From Promethearchaeota archaeon (GTDB lineage: Archaea > Asgardarchaeota > Lokiarchaeia > Sigyniarchaeales > SOKP01): a stretch of DNA of 64,000 bases. Shown in pieces: positions 1 to 11,154 of the stretch. The DNA lies in the NCBI GenBank assembly GCA_030606485.1, contig JAUWGH010000001.1:434001-498000 (forward strand), given 5' to 3'. The notes beneath the pieces are model-generated. The model made no database searches. It was not told the origin of the DNA and saw nothing but the letters and a program-made list of their open reading frames with translations. The position numbers and the translations under genes were made by a program. Position 1 is the first letter of the stretch. Every line of letters starts with the position of its first letter.

Positions 1-713
1 ATACTTTTTTCTAAATTTAATTATCTCTTGAAATAAAACATTTCCTGGTTTCCCACCAACAATCTCAAATTTAAGTTCAGGATAACTCTTTAGAATTTTA
101 GCTGCTTCCATTATAACTTTTATACCTTGTAATGGTATATATGTGCCATAAAAACCAATAATGAATTTGCTTTTCTCTCTATTATACTCTCGGGGATAAA
201 AAATTTCAGGATCAGAACCTACTAAAATTATCTTAATTTTACTTGGCTTTTGATAAAATAACTTAGAAAAGATCTTTCCATGAATTTTAGTATCCGATAA
301 TATTAAATCTGCTTTTTTAAATGAATAATAATCAATAAAATAAGAAATTTTTGCTAATATTGACTTCTCATTAATATATTTATAATCATAAACATATGAC
401 AAATAAGAAGAAATAAATGGATCATAAATAATGGGTTTATTAGTTAATCGCTTCACTTGAAGCACAGAATCGAACCCAGGATATCCAACTATTACTAAAT
501 CAAAATCCTGTGAAATTATTAATTTTTTTAATAATTTTAAACTAGTCTTAAATGAGTTAATTATATATCTTCCTTTATTAACTTCAATAAAAGTTGCACT
601 TTTTTCATTACATTCAATAACATTTATGCCATTATTAATTAAGCCTTTGATTAATACTCTATTTCGAATTGCTCCTCTGGAATAGGTCCCAAAATAACAA
701 ATGTTTATTGAAT
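1..713 (-). CDS. GT4-family glycosyltransferase, truncated by the window edge (C-terminus missing); not in the ORF track
   Basis: Reverse-strand translation reads (L)TNSINICYFGTYSRGAIRNRVLIKGLINNGINVIE...FDLVIVGYPGFDSVLQVKRLTNKPIIYDPF...KIKIILVGSDPEIFYPREYN..KFIIGFYGTYIPLQGIKVIMEAAKIL, typical of GT4. No ATG at the N-terminus; CTG or another non-ATG codon is needed. Confidence 0.8.
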
Positions 714-716
714 TAG

Positions 717-2279
717 TCAGATTTTAAACCCTTTTTTTTTAAAAATGAATATCCTTAAATCATTTAAAAATCTTTTTAATTCCTTAAATTTTAAAATCCT
801 AAATCCAAATAAAAGAATAAAATACGACCCTAGACATAATAAGCCTATAAAATAAGCATTTAACCCAAAACTCAGTTTTAAAATAAAAAATTCAAAAATA
901 ATTATGAGAATAGATATGACTAACTGAATTAATTTAAATTGCCATAAAGAAAGTTCAATAATCCTCGATAAACTATAAAAATATAAAATAAATATTACAG
1001 CCATGGATATAATAAATGCTGATGTTGCCGAATATATACCAAAATAAGGGAGGAAAATTACAGTTAATAAAACGTTTATCAAGGCTCCTATTACCTGAAT
1101 AATCAAAAATCTAATAGTTAATCCTTTTGCCACAAGAAATTTTGCTGTGAATTGATTCAAACTATAAAATAGACCACCTATTAAAATCAATTGAAAAACA
1201 TCTGAAAAGCTTGGATATTGACTTAGAATGCTTGAATAAAGAATTCCAAGAATTAAATTCGACATAATTATACATACCAACAATAAGGGAATAATTATAA
1301 CAACAACAAAAGTGAAAATCAACTTATAAATCGCCTTTATTTTATTTTGATCATTATGATAAAAAGCATCTGATTCATAAGGTAATAATAAATCATTTAC
1401 CGTTACTCCAAGCAACCCAATTAAATATATTGTTAAAGATAAAGATAAACCAAAAATCAGTGAAGCCTCATTACCTAAACTACTCAGTAATAATGGACCA
1501 ATCCGAGTATTTAAATAATAAAAAATATTACTTGCTAAAAGTGGTAAGCAGAATAAAATCAACTCCTTTTGTATTTTTAAATCTATAGATCCTTTAATTC
1601 TAAAATTCTTATTTGGATTCTTGTTTCGGTTTAATCCACGAAAAATAAAAAAAATAGCCACTCCATCTAATAAAAAATATGCTAAAATATAACTCAATGC
1701 CGCACCGATAAATCCGAGATTAAGAATCGCAACTAAACTAAATCCAAGTATTAAAAAAATTATAGATAAAAAAAAAATAACTGTTGCAACTCTACTTGAT
1801 AATTTTAATCCATACAAAACACCTTCAAAAAAACGATAAAATTCATAACCAATACCTCCTAATAAAAAAATAACCATGATCTCAGAATTTGGAAGCGAAA
1901 CTCTATAATCATAATTAAATATAAATGTAAAAATTACAATACCTAAGATTATTATTATAAGATTAACGAGTAAAAGAATCGTTCCATTATATAAATATCT
2001 CAACTGAATTTTACTCGAATCTCTCTGTAAGAATCTTGGCATCGCAATATGTAAGGTCAAAATCAAACTAAAAAAAAGGTTTATAAGATAAATAAAAAGA
2101 ATATAATCCCGGTTCGCTCCAATACTCAACCAATTAATCAATAAAATATTACTTACAATAAAAAAAAACACTTCACCAATCGCTTTCGCAATAAAAATTA
2201 GTGAAAACCGCCTTATAATGTCAAACTCAAATATAAGACCTTTTGTTTCGGACCTTTCTTTAATATTATTTTGCTCCAA
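717..2279 (-). CDS. Polysaccharide flippase (Wzx/MVF superfamily)
   Basis: 520 aa, about 12-14 hydrophobic segments; internal features resemble the Wzx/RfbX family. Confidence 0.85.
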   Translation of the reverse strand: MEQNNIKERSETKGLIFEFDIIRRFSLIFIAKAIGEVFFFIVSNILLINWLSIGANRDYILFIYLINLFFSLILTLHIAMPRFLQRDSSKIQLRYLYNGTILLLVNLIIIILGIVIFTFIFNYDYRVSLPNSEIMVIFLLGGIGYEFYRFFEGVLYGLKLSSRVATVIFFLSIIFLILGFSLVAILNLGFIGAALSYILAYFLLDGVAIFFIFRGLNRNKNPNKNFRIKGSIDLKIQKELILFCLPLLASNIFYYLNTRIGPLLLSSLGNEASLIFGLSLSLTIYLIGLLGVTVNDLLLPYESDAFYHNDQNKIKAIYKLIFTFVVVIIIPLLLVCIIMSNLILGILYSSILSQYPSFSDVFQLILIGGLFYSLNQFTAKFLVAKGLTIRFLIIQVIGALINVLLTVIFLPYFGIYSATSAFIISMAVIFILYFYSLSRIIELSLWQFKLIQLVISILIIIFEFFILKLSFGLNAYFIGLLCLGSYFILLFGFRILKFKELKRFLNDLRIFIFKKKGFKI

Positions 2280-2705
2280 TTAAATCCCAAATATCAACTT
2301 ACTTAAAGACAATTTATTGCATAACCGTAATATAATCCATTTAATAATTCAATAGATTTAACTTATTCGAATATTTCTAATTATATAAATTTCCTAGCAA
2401 AAAGCTTGAGCAACAATAATACTTTTAATTCTTGTTTTCTCTCAAGTTTTGTTATACTCACCTAATTTTGTGATTATGAGTATTTCAAAAGAAAAATGTA
2501 AGTCGCCAATTGGTAATTAGTTTTCTATGTTCAAAAATTGTATAAAAAATCAAACATCCTATATAGTATTCTTTCTCCAATATTTTTATTATCCAACTTA
2601 AAAACATTTTTAAACAAAAATATCTAATTAATTATTGAAATAGATCAGAAATCTTTTTAAAATACTACTATTTTAAAAAAAAATCACTATAATAAGGTAA
2701 TCTGC

Positions 2706-3545
2706 TTGACCAAGGAATTCTTAACAAGCATAAAATCTGAAACAAATTTTAAACCGTCAAAAAAAGTAATGAATAAATATTCTTATCAAGCAGAATCTTC
2801 TAAAATCTCATTGGAAAAAAGATTTCTAAAATTAAAAAAAGAGTCGAATTTTACCTTATCTATAGTAATTCCAGTATATAATGAGGAAAAATCAATTAGA
2901 AACATATTAAATCTAATCCCTCATAATGATGGGATTGAAATCATAGTAGTTGATGATGGCTCGACAGATAAAAGCTTCCAAGAAGCTATAGAAAGTGATA
3001 AATCAATTAAATTAATAAAACTTGATGTAAATCAAGGTTATGGAAATGCTATACTGACTGGCGTTAAAAATGCAAGTGGTGATATTATTATTACGATGGA
3101 TTCCGATGGGCAACATAACCCAAATGAAATATGCCGCCTGATTGAACCAATTTTAAATGATAAAGCTGATATATGCATTGGCTCGAGATATTTAGGAAAG
3201 TGTAATTATAATATTCCCCTTTTTACTCGACTTGGAGAATGTTTTATTGAAAAATCTCTGCAAATTCTATTTGGACAAAAAATTTCTAATAATCAAAGCG
3301 GCTTTCGAGCTTTTAAAAAAACAACAACTGATGTCTTTAAAAAAATTAAATTCAATGGCTTTGCATTTGCAACAGAGCTTTTAATAAAATCTAAGCTAAA
3401 AAATTATCGTATAAAAGAAGTCCCTATTGTATTAGAACCTAGAAAATATGGAATATCAAAAATTCGATTACTTAAACTAACAATCACTCTATTATCTTGC
3501 ATTGCATACTATTTTTTTATTAAAATTAAAAATAATAATAGATAA
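2706..3545 (+). CDS. GT2 glycosyltransferase, dolichyl-phosphate mannose synthase (DPM1)-like
   Basis: LSIVIPVYNEEKSIRNIL..IEIIVVDDGSTDKS..DIIITMDSDGQHNPNEI..IGSRYLG, followed by a C-terminal hydrophobic segment. TTG start. Confidence 0.88.
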   Translation: MTKEFLTSIKSETNFKPSKKVMNKYSYQAESSKISLEKRFLKLKKESNFTLSIVIPVYNEEKSIRNILNLIPHNDGIEIIVVDDGSTDKSFQEAIESDKSIKLIKLDVNQGYGNAILTGVKNASGDIIITMDSDGQHNPNEICRLIEPILNDKADICIGSRYLGKCNYNIPLFTRLGECFIEKSLQILFGQKISNNQSGFRAFKKTTTDVFKKIKFNGFAFATELLIKSKLKNYRIKEVPIVLEPRKYGISKIRLLKLTITLLSCIAYYFFIKIKNNNR

Positions 3546-3663
3546 AAGATTTTAATTTAATTTAAATCAATTCAAATGTTCATTTTAATAATCCTATTTT
3601 TCAAACATATGGTGATTTAAAATAAATATAGGTTTTTTATACTTACATCCTCAAGGTGAAAGT

Positions 3664-4845
3664 ATGGGCTCATTATACAGAGTAAGAAATTTTTGTCAAG
3701 GTTTAACAGAATTAGGTCATAAATGTTTTATATTTTCTCCGTATATTTTTTCTGAAGATTGGGGACCTTTAGTTAAATTTATTCAAATTCCTGTATTAAA
3801 ATCAAGAGGAAACATATCAAAACAAATTTATAAAATAATAAGATGGGTTCTGGATCTTCAATTCTTATCTCGTTATACAATATTACAACCAAAAATCCTA
3901 AATTCTATGATAAGTCGAGTTTCTCAGGGCTTATTTAATGTAATTAATTCAGAATTTATTTATCTAGATGTAATTATAGGAGAATCAGAGTTAGGTGGTT
4001 TAATGCTTATTCGAATAAAGGAAAAATTAAAAATTCCTATAATTGTCGATTTACAAAATTATTGGCCTGAAGAATTAGTAGAAAATAATATTATTAAGAG
4101 AAATCATAAACGCTATAAATTTCTAGTTGCTTTAGAAAAAAGTGTAATTGATAATGTGGATTTAGTTATAACTCCCAGTCTTGCCTTGAAAAAATTTCTT
4201 GCCAATAAATTTACTAATGGTAACTATTTAAAAATAAAAGCGATAATTAATGGGGGCATACCTTTTTTGGATAAACCTAAAAAAAAGGAATTTCCACCAA
4301 AAATAATTATGTCGGGATTAGTTGCTTATAGAAGCAATTATCAATTATTCTTAGAAAGCCTACCCTATGTGTTGAGAAAACATCCAGATACTCTAATTTA
4401 TGTAACTAGAAAAGGTGAAGATTTAAAAAAGATGATGAAATTAGCAAAAAACCGAAAAATTAAAATAAATTGGTACTGGAAAGCTTCATATAAGGAATTT
4501 CTTGACTTTTTAGCAGACTTTCATGTAGGTATAGTTACTTCATCACATAATTTATCGAGAAAATTAGGTTTTGTTACTAAAATATATGATTATTTTTCGG
4601 TCGGGGTTCCAGTTGTAGGAAATGATATTGGAGGTTGGACATCTTTAATCCACAAAGAGAAAGTGGGATTATTATCATCAAACGACCCTCAAGATTTGGC
4701 AAATAAAATTTTGCAATTTATTGACAATCCAGATATGTCATATGAGTATGGTGAAAGAGGAATTAAATTATTAAAGGACAAATATAGCGTAAAAAAATCT
4801 TCTCGAAATTTAATGGAGTGTATTGAACTAATCAATGATAATTAA
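3664..4845 (+). CDS. GT4-family glycosyltransferase; true N-terminus probably about 15 codons upstream
   Basis: GT-B fold C-terminal pattern (GFVTKIYDYFSVGVPVVGNDIGGW..). Upstream in-frame codons read FKINIGFLYLHPQGES before MGSLYR. Confidence 0.82.
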   Translation: MGSLYRVRNFCQGLTELGHKCFIFSPYIFSEDWGPLVKFIQIPVLKSRGNISKQIYKIIRWVLDLQFLSRYTILQPKILNSMISRVSQGLFNVINSEFIYLDVIIGESELGGLMLIRIKEKLKIPIIVDLQNYWPEELVENNIIKRNHKRYKFLVALEKSVIDNVDLVITPSLALKKFLANKFTNGNYLKIKAIINGGIPFLDKPKKKEFPPKIIMSGLVAYRSNYQLFLESLPYVLRKHPDTLIYVTRKGEDLKKMMKLAKNRKIKINWYWKASYKEFLDFLADFHVGIVTSSHNLSRKLGFVTKIYDYFSVGVPVVGNDIGGWTSLIHKEKVGLLSSNDPQDLANKILQFIDNPDMSYEYGERGIKLLKDKYSVKKSSRNLMECIELINDN

Positions 4846-4900
4846 AGCATAAATAAATAATAAATAGAATTGAAAAAAGGAGTTCAATTTAAAGAAAATT

Positions 4901-5728
4901 TTGAATATTATCCTAAATCTTTTATATAAAGTTAGAAATTCTATTCCCAAGAGAATCTATAACATTATCATTGGAAAAATTAAGCGTTCAAACATTTTCA
5001 AGATAATAATTGGTTTACCTTATGGAGTATTGCTATTGTCAAAATCAAAAACCTATCCCCGATTAATACCATTAAGAAAAAAAATTTACCCTATACCAAT
5101 AAATATTTTAGATATTTCTTCACTTGATGCTTTTTGGGAAATTTTCATTGGAAAAAATTATGAAAAATATAATAAAATTAAATCTGGAGACTTGGTTTTA
5201 GATATTGGAGGAAATGTTGGAATTTTTACGATTAAAGCAGCACAAGTTGTTGGTGATAAAGGGAAAGTAATTGTTATTGAACCAGAACCTAATAATGTTA
5301 AATTAATTAAAGAAAATACTAAAATTTTTAATAATGTGACCATAATTCCTAAAGCTGTTGGAAGTAAATCAGGTAAAGTTGAACTTCTTATAGGGAAGCA
5401 CTCTGGTTCTCATTCAATATATACTGAAGACGATTATTCACCTAATGATAAAATAATATCAATCCAAATAGATCTTTTAGATAATATATGTAAAGAATTA
5501 ACCCTTAACTTGATTGACTTTATTAAAATTGATGTAGAGGGGTGGGAACTTGAAGTTTTGAAAGGTGCTATAAATTCTTTAGAAAAAATTAAATTTTTTA
5601 CAATTGCCTCATATCATTCAAAGGAAATAAGAAGCCAACTAACAAAATTTTTAGAAAATAATAATTTTAAGGTTATTAATGATGGAGGTTTAACTCATGC
5701 GTTTAATAACTTATATTTTACAAATTAA
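4901..5728 (+). CDS. FkbM-family methyltransferase
   Basis: LVLDIGGNVGIFTIKAAQVVGDKGKVIVIEPEPNNVKLIKENTK...LIDFIKIDVEGWELEVLKGA. Confidence 0.88.
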   Translation: MNIILNLLYKVRNSIPKRIYNIIIGKIKRSNIFKIIIGLPYGVLLLSKSKTYPRLIPLRKKIYPIPINILDISSLDAFWEIFIGKNYEKYNKIKSGDLVLDIGGNVGIFTIKAAQVVGDKGKVIVIEPEPNNVKLIKENTKIFNNVTIIPKAVGSKSGKVELLIGKHSGSHSIYTEDDYSPNDKIISIQIDLLDNICKELTLNLIDFIKIDVEGWELEVLKGAINSLEKIKFFTIASYHSKEIRSQLTKFLENNNFKVINDGGLTHAFNNLYFTN

Positions 5729-5790
5729 AGTTTAGTTAATCAATAACAAAATTACAAATCTTTAAACATTTAGTATTTAAGTGTATAAAC

Positions 5791-5850
5791 ATGAAAAAAA
5801 AGATAGCAAAGAAAAACCCGTTAATTAATTTACAAAGTTCTAATATATGG
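5791..5850 (+). pseudogene. N-terminal fragment of a methyltransferase related to 6237..7265
   Basis: MKKKIAKKNPLINLQSSNIW resembles MRRKNAIKNPIYNLQISNLW at the start of 6237..7265; it then joins GT4-tail DNA directly. Confidence 0.7.
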
Positions 5851-5851
5851 A

Positions 5852-6112
5852 AAAATATATGATTATTTTTCGGTTGGTGTTCCAGTTGTAGGAAATGATA
5901 TTGGAGGTTGGACATCTTTAATTCGTGAAGAGAAAGTGGGTTTATTATCATCAAACGACCCTCAAGATTTAGCAGATAAAATTTTGCAATTTATTGACAA
6001 TCCAGACATGTCATATGAACATAGCGTAAGAGAAATTAATTTATTAAAAAAAAAATATAATGTGAAAGAAACAGGTAAAAAATTGATAAAATGCATTCAA
6101 AACATTATTTAA
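5852..6112 (+). pseudogene. 3'-terminal fragment of a GT4 gene (duplicate of the 3664..4845 tail)
   Basis: KIYDYFSVGVPVVGNDIGGWTSLIREEKVGLLSSNDPQDLADKILQFIDNPDMSYEHSVREINLLKKKYNVKETGKKLIKCIQNII*; near-identical DNA to 4579..4845. Confidence 0.88.
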
Positions 6113-6236
6113 TAATAATTATAAATAAGTTCAAATGAGATATTCTTCATATCGAATTAATAATCTATAAATATATAATAACTTTTAAAACAAATATAAA
6201 TTATTAGAGAAAAATTTAGTCAGATAAAGTGAATTT

Positions 6237-7265
6237 ATGAGAAGGAAAAATGCAATTAAAAATCCAATATATAATTTACAAATATCTAATCTATGGGCTA
6301 ATTTGGGTTTAAAAGAAAAACTCTATATACTTTTTAAAAAGATATTTTTATTTTGTCAAAGATTGGGATTTCATATAACACCGAACCACTTTTATTTTCC
6401 AATCCCAGATACAAGAACATTAAAGGATAAGTTATGGTTAAGGCAATCAAAGCTAGTTGGTATCGATATTAATGAGAATAAACAATTGGAACTTTTAACA
6501 CTTTTTTCATCAAAGTTTGAAAATGAATATAACAATTTTCCAATGCATAAAACTCAAATACCACATCAATATTACGTAAATAATGGTAATTTTAGAAGTG
6601 TAGATGGTGAAATTCTCTACTGTATGATGCGTTATTTTAAACCAAAAAAAATTATTGAGATAGGATCAGGTTTTTCCACTTATTTATCTGCACAAGCAAT
6701 TTTAAAGAATAAAAAAGAAGATAATAGTTATAAATGTAAATTAATAGCAATTGAACCCTATCCCAATAATATTTTAAAAAAAGGTTTTCCAGGTTTATCA
6801 AAACTAATCTCAAAAAGAGTACAAGATATTCCTCTTTCGTTTTTTAAGAAATTAAATGAGAATGATATACTTTTCATTGATTCAAGTCATATTTTAAAAA
6901 TAGGAAGTGATGTAGAATATGAATTTTTAGAGATTTTACCTAGACTTAATAAAGGTGTTCTTATCCACATACACGATATATTTTTACCTTCACAATATCC
7001 CAAAGAATGGGTTTTAAACCTATTCAGATTCTATACTGAGCAATATTTACTTCATGCATTATTGATTTTTAATAACAATTTTGATATATTATGGGCAGGA
7101 AGATATATGCATTTAAATCATTTTAATAAGTTGGAAATTGCTTTTAATTCATATAAAAGAGATAGGACACAGTTGGAAAAAGCTGATTTTAGTTCATTCA
7201 AAAGAAATCATAAAGATTGGCCAATAGAATGGCCAACAAGTTTCTGGATGAAGAAAGAAAAATGA
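6237..7265 (+). CDS. Class I SAM-dependent methyltransferase
   Basis: PKKIIEIGSGFSTYLSAQAIL...LIAIEPYPN...ILFIDSSHILKIGSDVEYEFLEILPRLNKGVLIHIHDIFLPSQYP. Confidence 0.8.
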   Translation: MRRKNAIKNPIYNLQISNLWANLGLKEKLYILFKKIFLFCQRLGFHITPNHFYFPIPDTRTLKDKLWLRQSKLVGIDINENKQLELLTLFSSKFENEYNNFPMHKTQIPHQYYVNNGNFRSVDGEILYCMMRYFKPKKIIEIGSGFSTYLSAQAILKNKKEDNSYKCKLIAIEPYPNNILKKGFPGLSKLISKRVQDIPLSFFKKLNENDILFIDSSHILKIGSDVEYEFLEILPRLNKGVLIHIHDIFLPSQYPKEWVLNLFRFYTEQYLLHALLIFNNNFDILWAGRYMHLNHFNKLEIAFNSYKRDRTQLEKADFSSFKRNHKDWPIEWPTSFWMKKEK

Positions 7266-7559
7266 ATATTATTTTCCATTATTATTAATTCTTTATTATT
7301 TGATTATCAAAGATATGTTTTCTTATAACTATATCTATTTATTAATACCAATTTTTATTAATATTAAGAATTACAATAAAAATTTTATATCTTTATTTGG
7401 TTTTCTCGTTAAATATCCATCAAACTCATCTAAATGATTTTATGGATGATAAAAGGGTCGAGATTTACAAAATGTGGGATTCAAAAGATTATAGGCTTGC
7501 CAGAAAGAAATTTTTTTGGTTATCAATCCATCGTTATAAAGCGCATTATTTCAATATAT

Positions 7560-8720
7560 TCTGCGAAATTTAATAAATATCAGCATAAAAAGTTGATTAT
7601 TTGAAATGGGTGCTAAAACTTAAGGAGAGATGTCTTTATAGAATTCCTAGAATAAAAATCCCGAGATTTGAAAATTATGCAGAATGGACAATCTCAAAAA
7701 AAGAATGGAATATATTCCATTATCTCCCGAAATTTGATGGGCTTTTTGAAAATTTATTTGAATTTAATGATTTTAGCTTTTTTAATGATCTTTAAGAGAA
7801 ACTTGAGGAAGAAGGGGTTTCTTTTAAGAATATGTTTATTATAGATGTTATTAAATACGAAATGTTAAGAGTAAATCTGGGCTTTAAAAATTATTCTGAA
7901 TTAGAAAAAATGAGCAAATTCATGAAACATTCCCTCTATTTAGCGTTACTCGTGATTATATTTTTTTTCTTACTGCAGCAGATATAAGTTACATTATAAA
8001 AGGAATTCCTGCCGAGGAATTATTTGCATTCTTTCAATTATTAGTCAAGGATTGTATTGATGTTGGGATAATTGTCTCTCGGATTCTAATCTGGGATGGT
8101 AATTTATCCGATCAAATTGTAGAAATAATAAGGATAAAAATAAAAGCTCATATAACGATCCTGACGCGGGATACGGTCGTCATATCGGAACGAAAAAAGG
8201 AGTAGGCTACGACCCCAGAATTTTTTATGCATATTGTTTTAATAGGTAGTTTCTGGTATATTTCAAAATATTTCCTGGGAACAGAAACGACACTTCAGCT
8301 TTTAAAGAAACGGTCGATGATTTTTTTCAGGTGTCCGAAGAAAAATGGTTGATCATAATAGCAGACTCTGGAGCGTATTCTCTTAAAAATTTAGAACATA
8401 TTACTTATAAAGGGATGGTACCTGTTATTTGTGCAAAAAAGAACATTAAAAATCAGCCCATTAAAGAATTAAAAGAGAAATTCTATTTTAATACGGATTT
8501 TATTCCCAAGGAATGGTCAATTAAATTGTTTTTAAAAATATATAGATTTCATCCGATGATTGAGCAAGGGAACTCCTTTAATAATACCTATTATAATGCT
8601 TCTTGGATGAATACGATGGGTTTGGACGCTGCAATCAAACTTAGAGTAACGATCTATATTATAGTTCTCTTAAAGGCCTTAACGGCTTATAAGTTGGGGC
8701 GACCCGATTTAGTTATGTAA
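7560..8720 (+). pseudogene. Decayed DDE transposase (frameshifts/stops), including ORFs 7601..7795 and 8331..8720
   Basis: Across frames: RILIWDGN.., FIRSNCRNNKDKNKSSYNDPDAGYGRHIGTKKGVGYDPRIFYAYC, EEKWLIIIADSGAYSLKNLEHITYKGMVPVICAKKN..FHPMIEQGNS..ALTAYKLGRPDLV. The D/D/E-type motifs are in correct order. Confidence 0.8.
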
Positions 8721-9016
8721 CCTTCCGCTTTTGAATCTTCCAGATACCTTAATTTTCGTGTAACTTTACCCAAGCTCGCAGAAGATTCAAATTTTTTAAT
8801 ATTTAAAGATGAGCAATAATTAAACCGACATAAAATTATTTAGTATAGAAATATTATAAACACGAAAAGAAATGTAAATAAATTCTTAAGTTATTAAGTT
8901 AAAAATTATTTAAATTTCTTTATTTATGTAATGCCAATAGAAAGCATTTAAATAAAGGTAACTTTAAAAAGAGGGATTCCTTAAGGTCAATAATTTTATG
9001 TTCGAAATAACAGGAT

Positions 9017-10630
9017 GTGATAGAATTAGAAGATAATCACAACTTAATTGAAAATATTTATACACTTTTTAAGGGGCAACTTATTGGGACGATCATTTCT
9101 ATGATCGGATCAATTTTTATAATTAGATTAATCTCAGTTGAAGAATATAGCCTTATAAATATTTCCTACATTATCACAATAATATTAATTTCTTTAGGGG
9201 ATTTCGGGTTAAATCCCGCTACCACTCATTTTATCGCCAAAAAGATGAATAAAAACGATATTGATGGAATAAGAAATATTATACGAATAAATCTAATTAT
9301 TAAAATCTTCATTGGATTATTATTTATGTTTATTATTGCTGTAAATGCTAATTTTATTGTTAACGAAATTTATAAAGTAGACGACGAAAGATTAATTGTT
9401 TTAATTCAAATTGCATCTATTGGAATCTTTACAACTATTTTATTTGAAGCGATAAATTCAATTTTTTTAGGTGCTGAATACATGAATTTGATTCGAACCG
9501 GAAATATTCTCTATAATTCATTGAAAGTGGGGTTATCAGTTTGGTTAATATTATTGAATTTAACTTTAATTGGACCCTTAATCAGTTTTGTTTTTTCTCC
9601 CTTAATTGTAGCATTAATTTATTTATTCTTTTTAAAAAAAAAATTTGGTAAAGATATTTCAATAAAATTTCAAATTGATTGGAAAGAATTAAAAAAAATG
9701 ATGAAATATGGTTATCCTTTATTATTAGTTTCATTAATAATGTCTATCCAAGCACAAATATATAGTTATATTTTATTTTCTTTTGGTTTTTTACACGAAG
9801 TTAGTTATTTTTATGTTAGCTTATTGAGCTCAGGATTAATTTTTATAATAATATTACCAATTTCATTAGCACTTTTTCCTGCTTTTTCTAAATTTGAATG
9901 GATTAAAAATGAGGAACAAAAAATATTAAAAATTTATTTCCAATTTTCTATTAAATTTGGGAATCTTATTACTCTACCGATTATTATTTTTATAATCATA
10001 TTCTCTAATGAAATATTTCCAATAATTTATGGAAATAATTATCTTTCTGCATCTCCTTTTATTTCAGTATATTTTTTAACGTATCTTTTGGTGCCCTTTG
10101 GTTTATTAACTATTCCTGCATTTCTAAACGGGCAAAAACATACAAAATCAGTGATGTATTTGGAATTAATAAAATTGTTTGGGGGAATATCTTTTGGATT
10201 GATTTTTATTCATATTTTTGGTGGTATCGGAATAATGATTGGAATTTTTATTGGTCAGATTTTAAGTGTTGTTTATGGAATTCTATTGATAAATAGGAAG
10301 TACGGTAGAGAATTACTTAGAAATTTTAAAGAGAATGTAATAATTTTTTTAATTGCAACGTTTGGAGGTATAATTACCTTTTTTTTATACAATACAATAA
10401 AAATTTTTATTTCAATAGAAATTTTGTTAATTAAATTAATTTTTCTTGGAGGTGTATTTTTATTTTATATAATTTTTTTTTATTTTATAGTGGGAATATT
10501 AAATCTAATAAATTATGATGAATTAAATTTCCTGGAAAAAAGTTTTATAAAATTTCCATTAATCTCTAAAATTTTTTTATTTTTTTCAAATGTAGAAAAA
10601 AAAATAATAAATTTAAGAAAAAAAGGATAA
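9017..10630 (+). CDS. Polysaccharide flippase (Wzx/MVF superfamily)
   Basis: 537 aa, many TM helices; LFKGQLIGTIISMIGSIFIIRLISVEEYSLINISY is Wzx-like. GTG start. Confidence 0.87.
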   Translation: MIELEDNHNLIENIYTLFKGQLIGTIISMIGSIFIIRLISVEEYSLINISYIITIILISLGDFGLNPATTHFIAKKMNKNDIDGIRNIIRINLIIKIFIGLLFMFIIAVNANFIVNEIYKVDDERLIVLIQIASIGIFTTILFEAINSIFLGAEYMNLIRTGNILYNSLKVGLSVWLILLNLTLIGPLISFVFSPLIVALIYLFFLKKKFGKDISIKFQIDWKELKKMMKYGYPLLLVSLIMSIQAQIYSYILFSFGFLHEVSYFYVSLLSSGLIFIIILPISLALFPAFSKFEWIKNEEQKILKIYFQFSIKFGNLITLPIIIFIIIFSNEIFPIIYGNNYLSASPFISVYFLTYLLVPFGLLTIPAFLNGQKHTKSVMYLELIKLFGGISFGLIFIHIFGGIGIMIGIFIGQILSVVYGILLINRKYGRELLRNFKENVIIFLIATFGGIITFFLYNTIKIFISIEILLIKLIFLGGVFLFYIIFFYFIVGILNLINYDELNFLEKSFIKFPLISKIFLFFSNVEKKIINLRKKG

Positions 10631-11154
10631 ATTAGAGTTCTTATATTAAATTGAAAAAGGTTGGATATATTCAAATCTCACCTAAATATCATATCACCAA
10701 ATATTTCTTGATAAACATCTTAAATTTTTAGATTTAATGTTATTTTCAACATTGGATAAAATTAGTGTTATTTTTTAAATTGGGTAGGTAGAAAAAATAT
10801 GATTTTAGATGAAATGTACTAAAATATCAAAAACTTTTTGAAGTAAATATCCAAGTCCAGTAAGTTTTAGTGCATCATCATGAAATTTATTGAAAATGCT
10901 ATTTAATTCTTTCATTCTAGAGGATATTATGTGTTTATATAAATTATAACAAAATTTTATTTTAAATTATTAGATTCGAAAGATTTCTTATCTAATTATA
11001 ATTTTTTTGATTATCTATAAGGTCTACTTATCATAATTAAACAAAGTTAATTTGATTTCATGTGTTTGCTAAAAACATTTTTAAAATAATTAATATTAAA
11101 TCCTTTATAATTTAAGAAATTATTAATTATTTTCACTCAATAGTTAAAATTGAG

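Noticed and set aside
2280-2705. Promoter/regulatory elements in the divergent intergenic region
   Set aside because: AT-richness makes TATA-like strings non-specific; no motif could be supported.
5158-5954. Minus-strand ORFs 5158..5343 and 5736..5954
   Set aside because: Antisense to the FkbM gene and to the MT/GT4 remnants; no family features.
10631-11154. Possible GT or methyltransferase remnants in the spacer (e.g. TTG-start MKKVGYIQISPKYHITKYFL)
   Set aside because: Short and interrupted by many stops; similarity too weak to call without a search.
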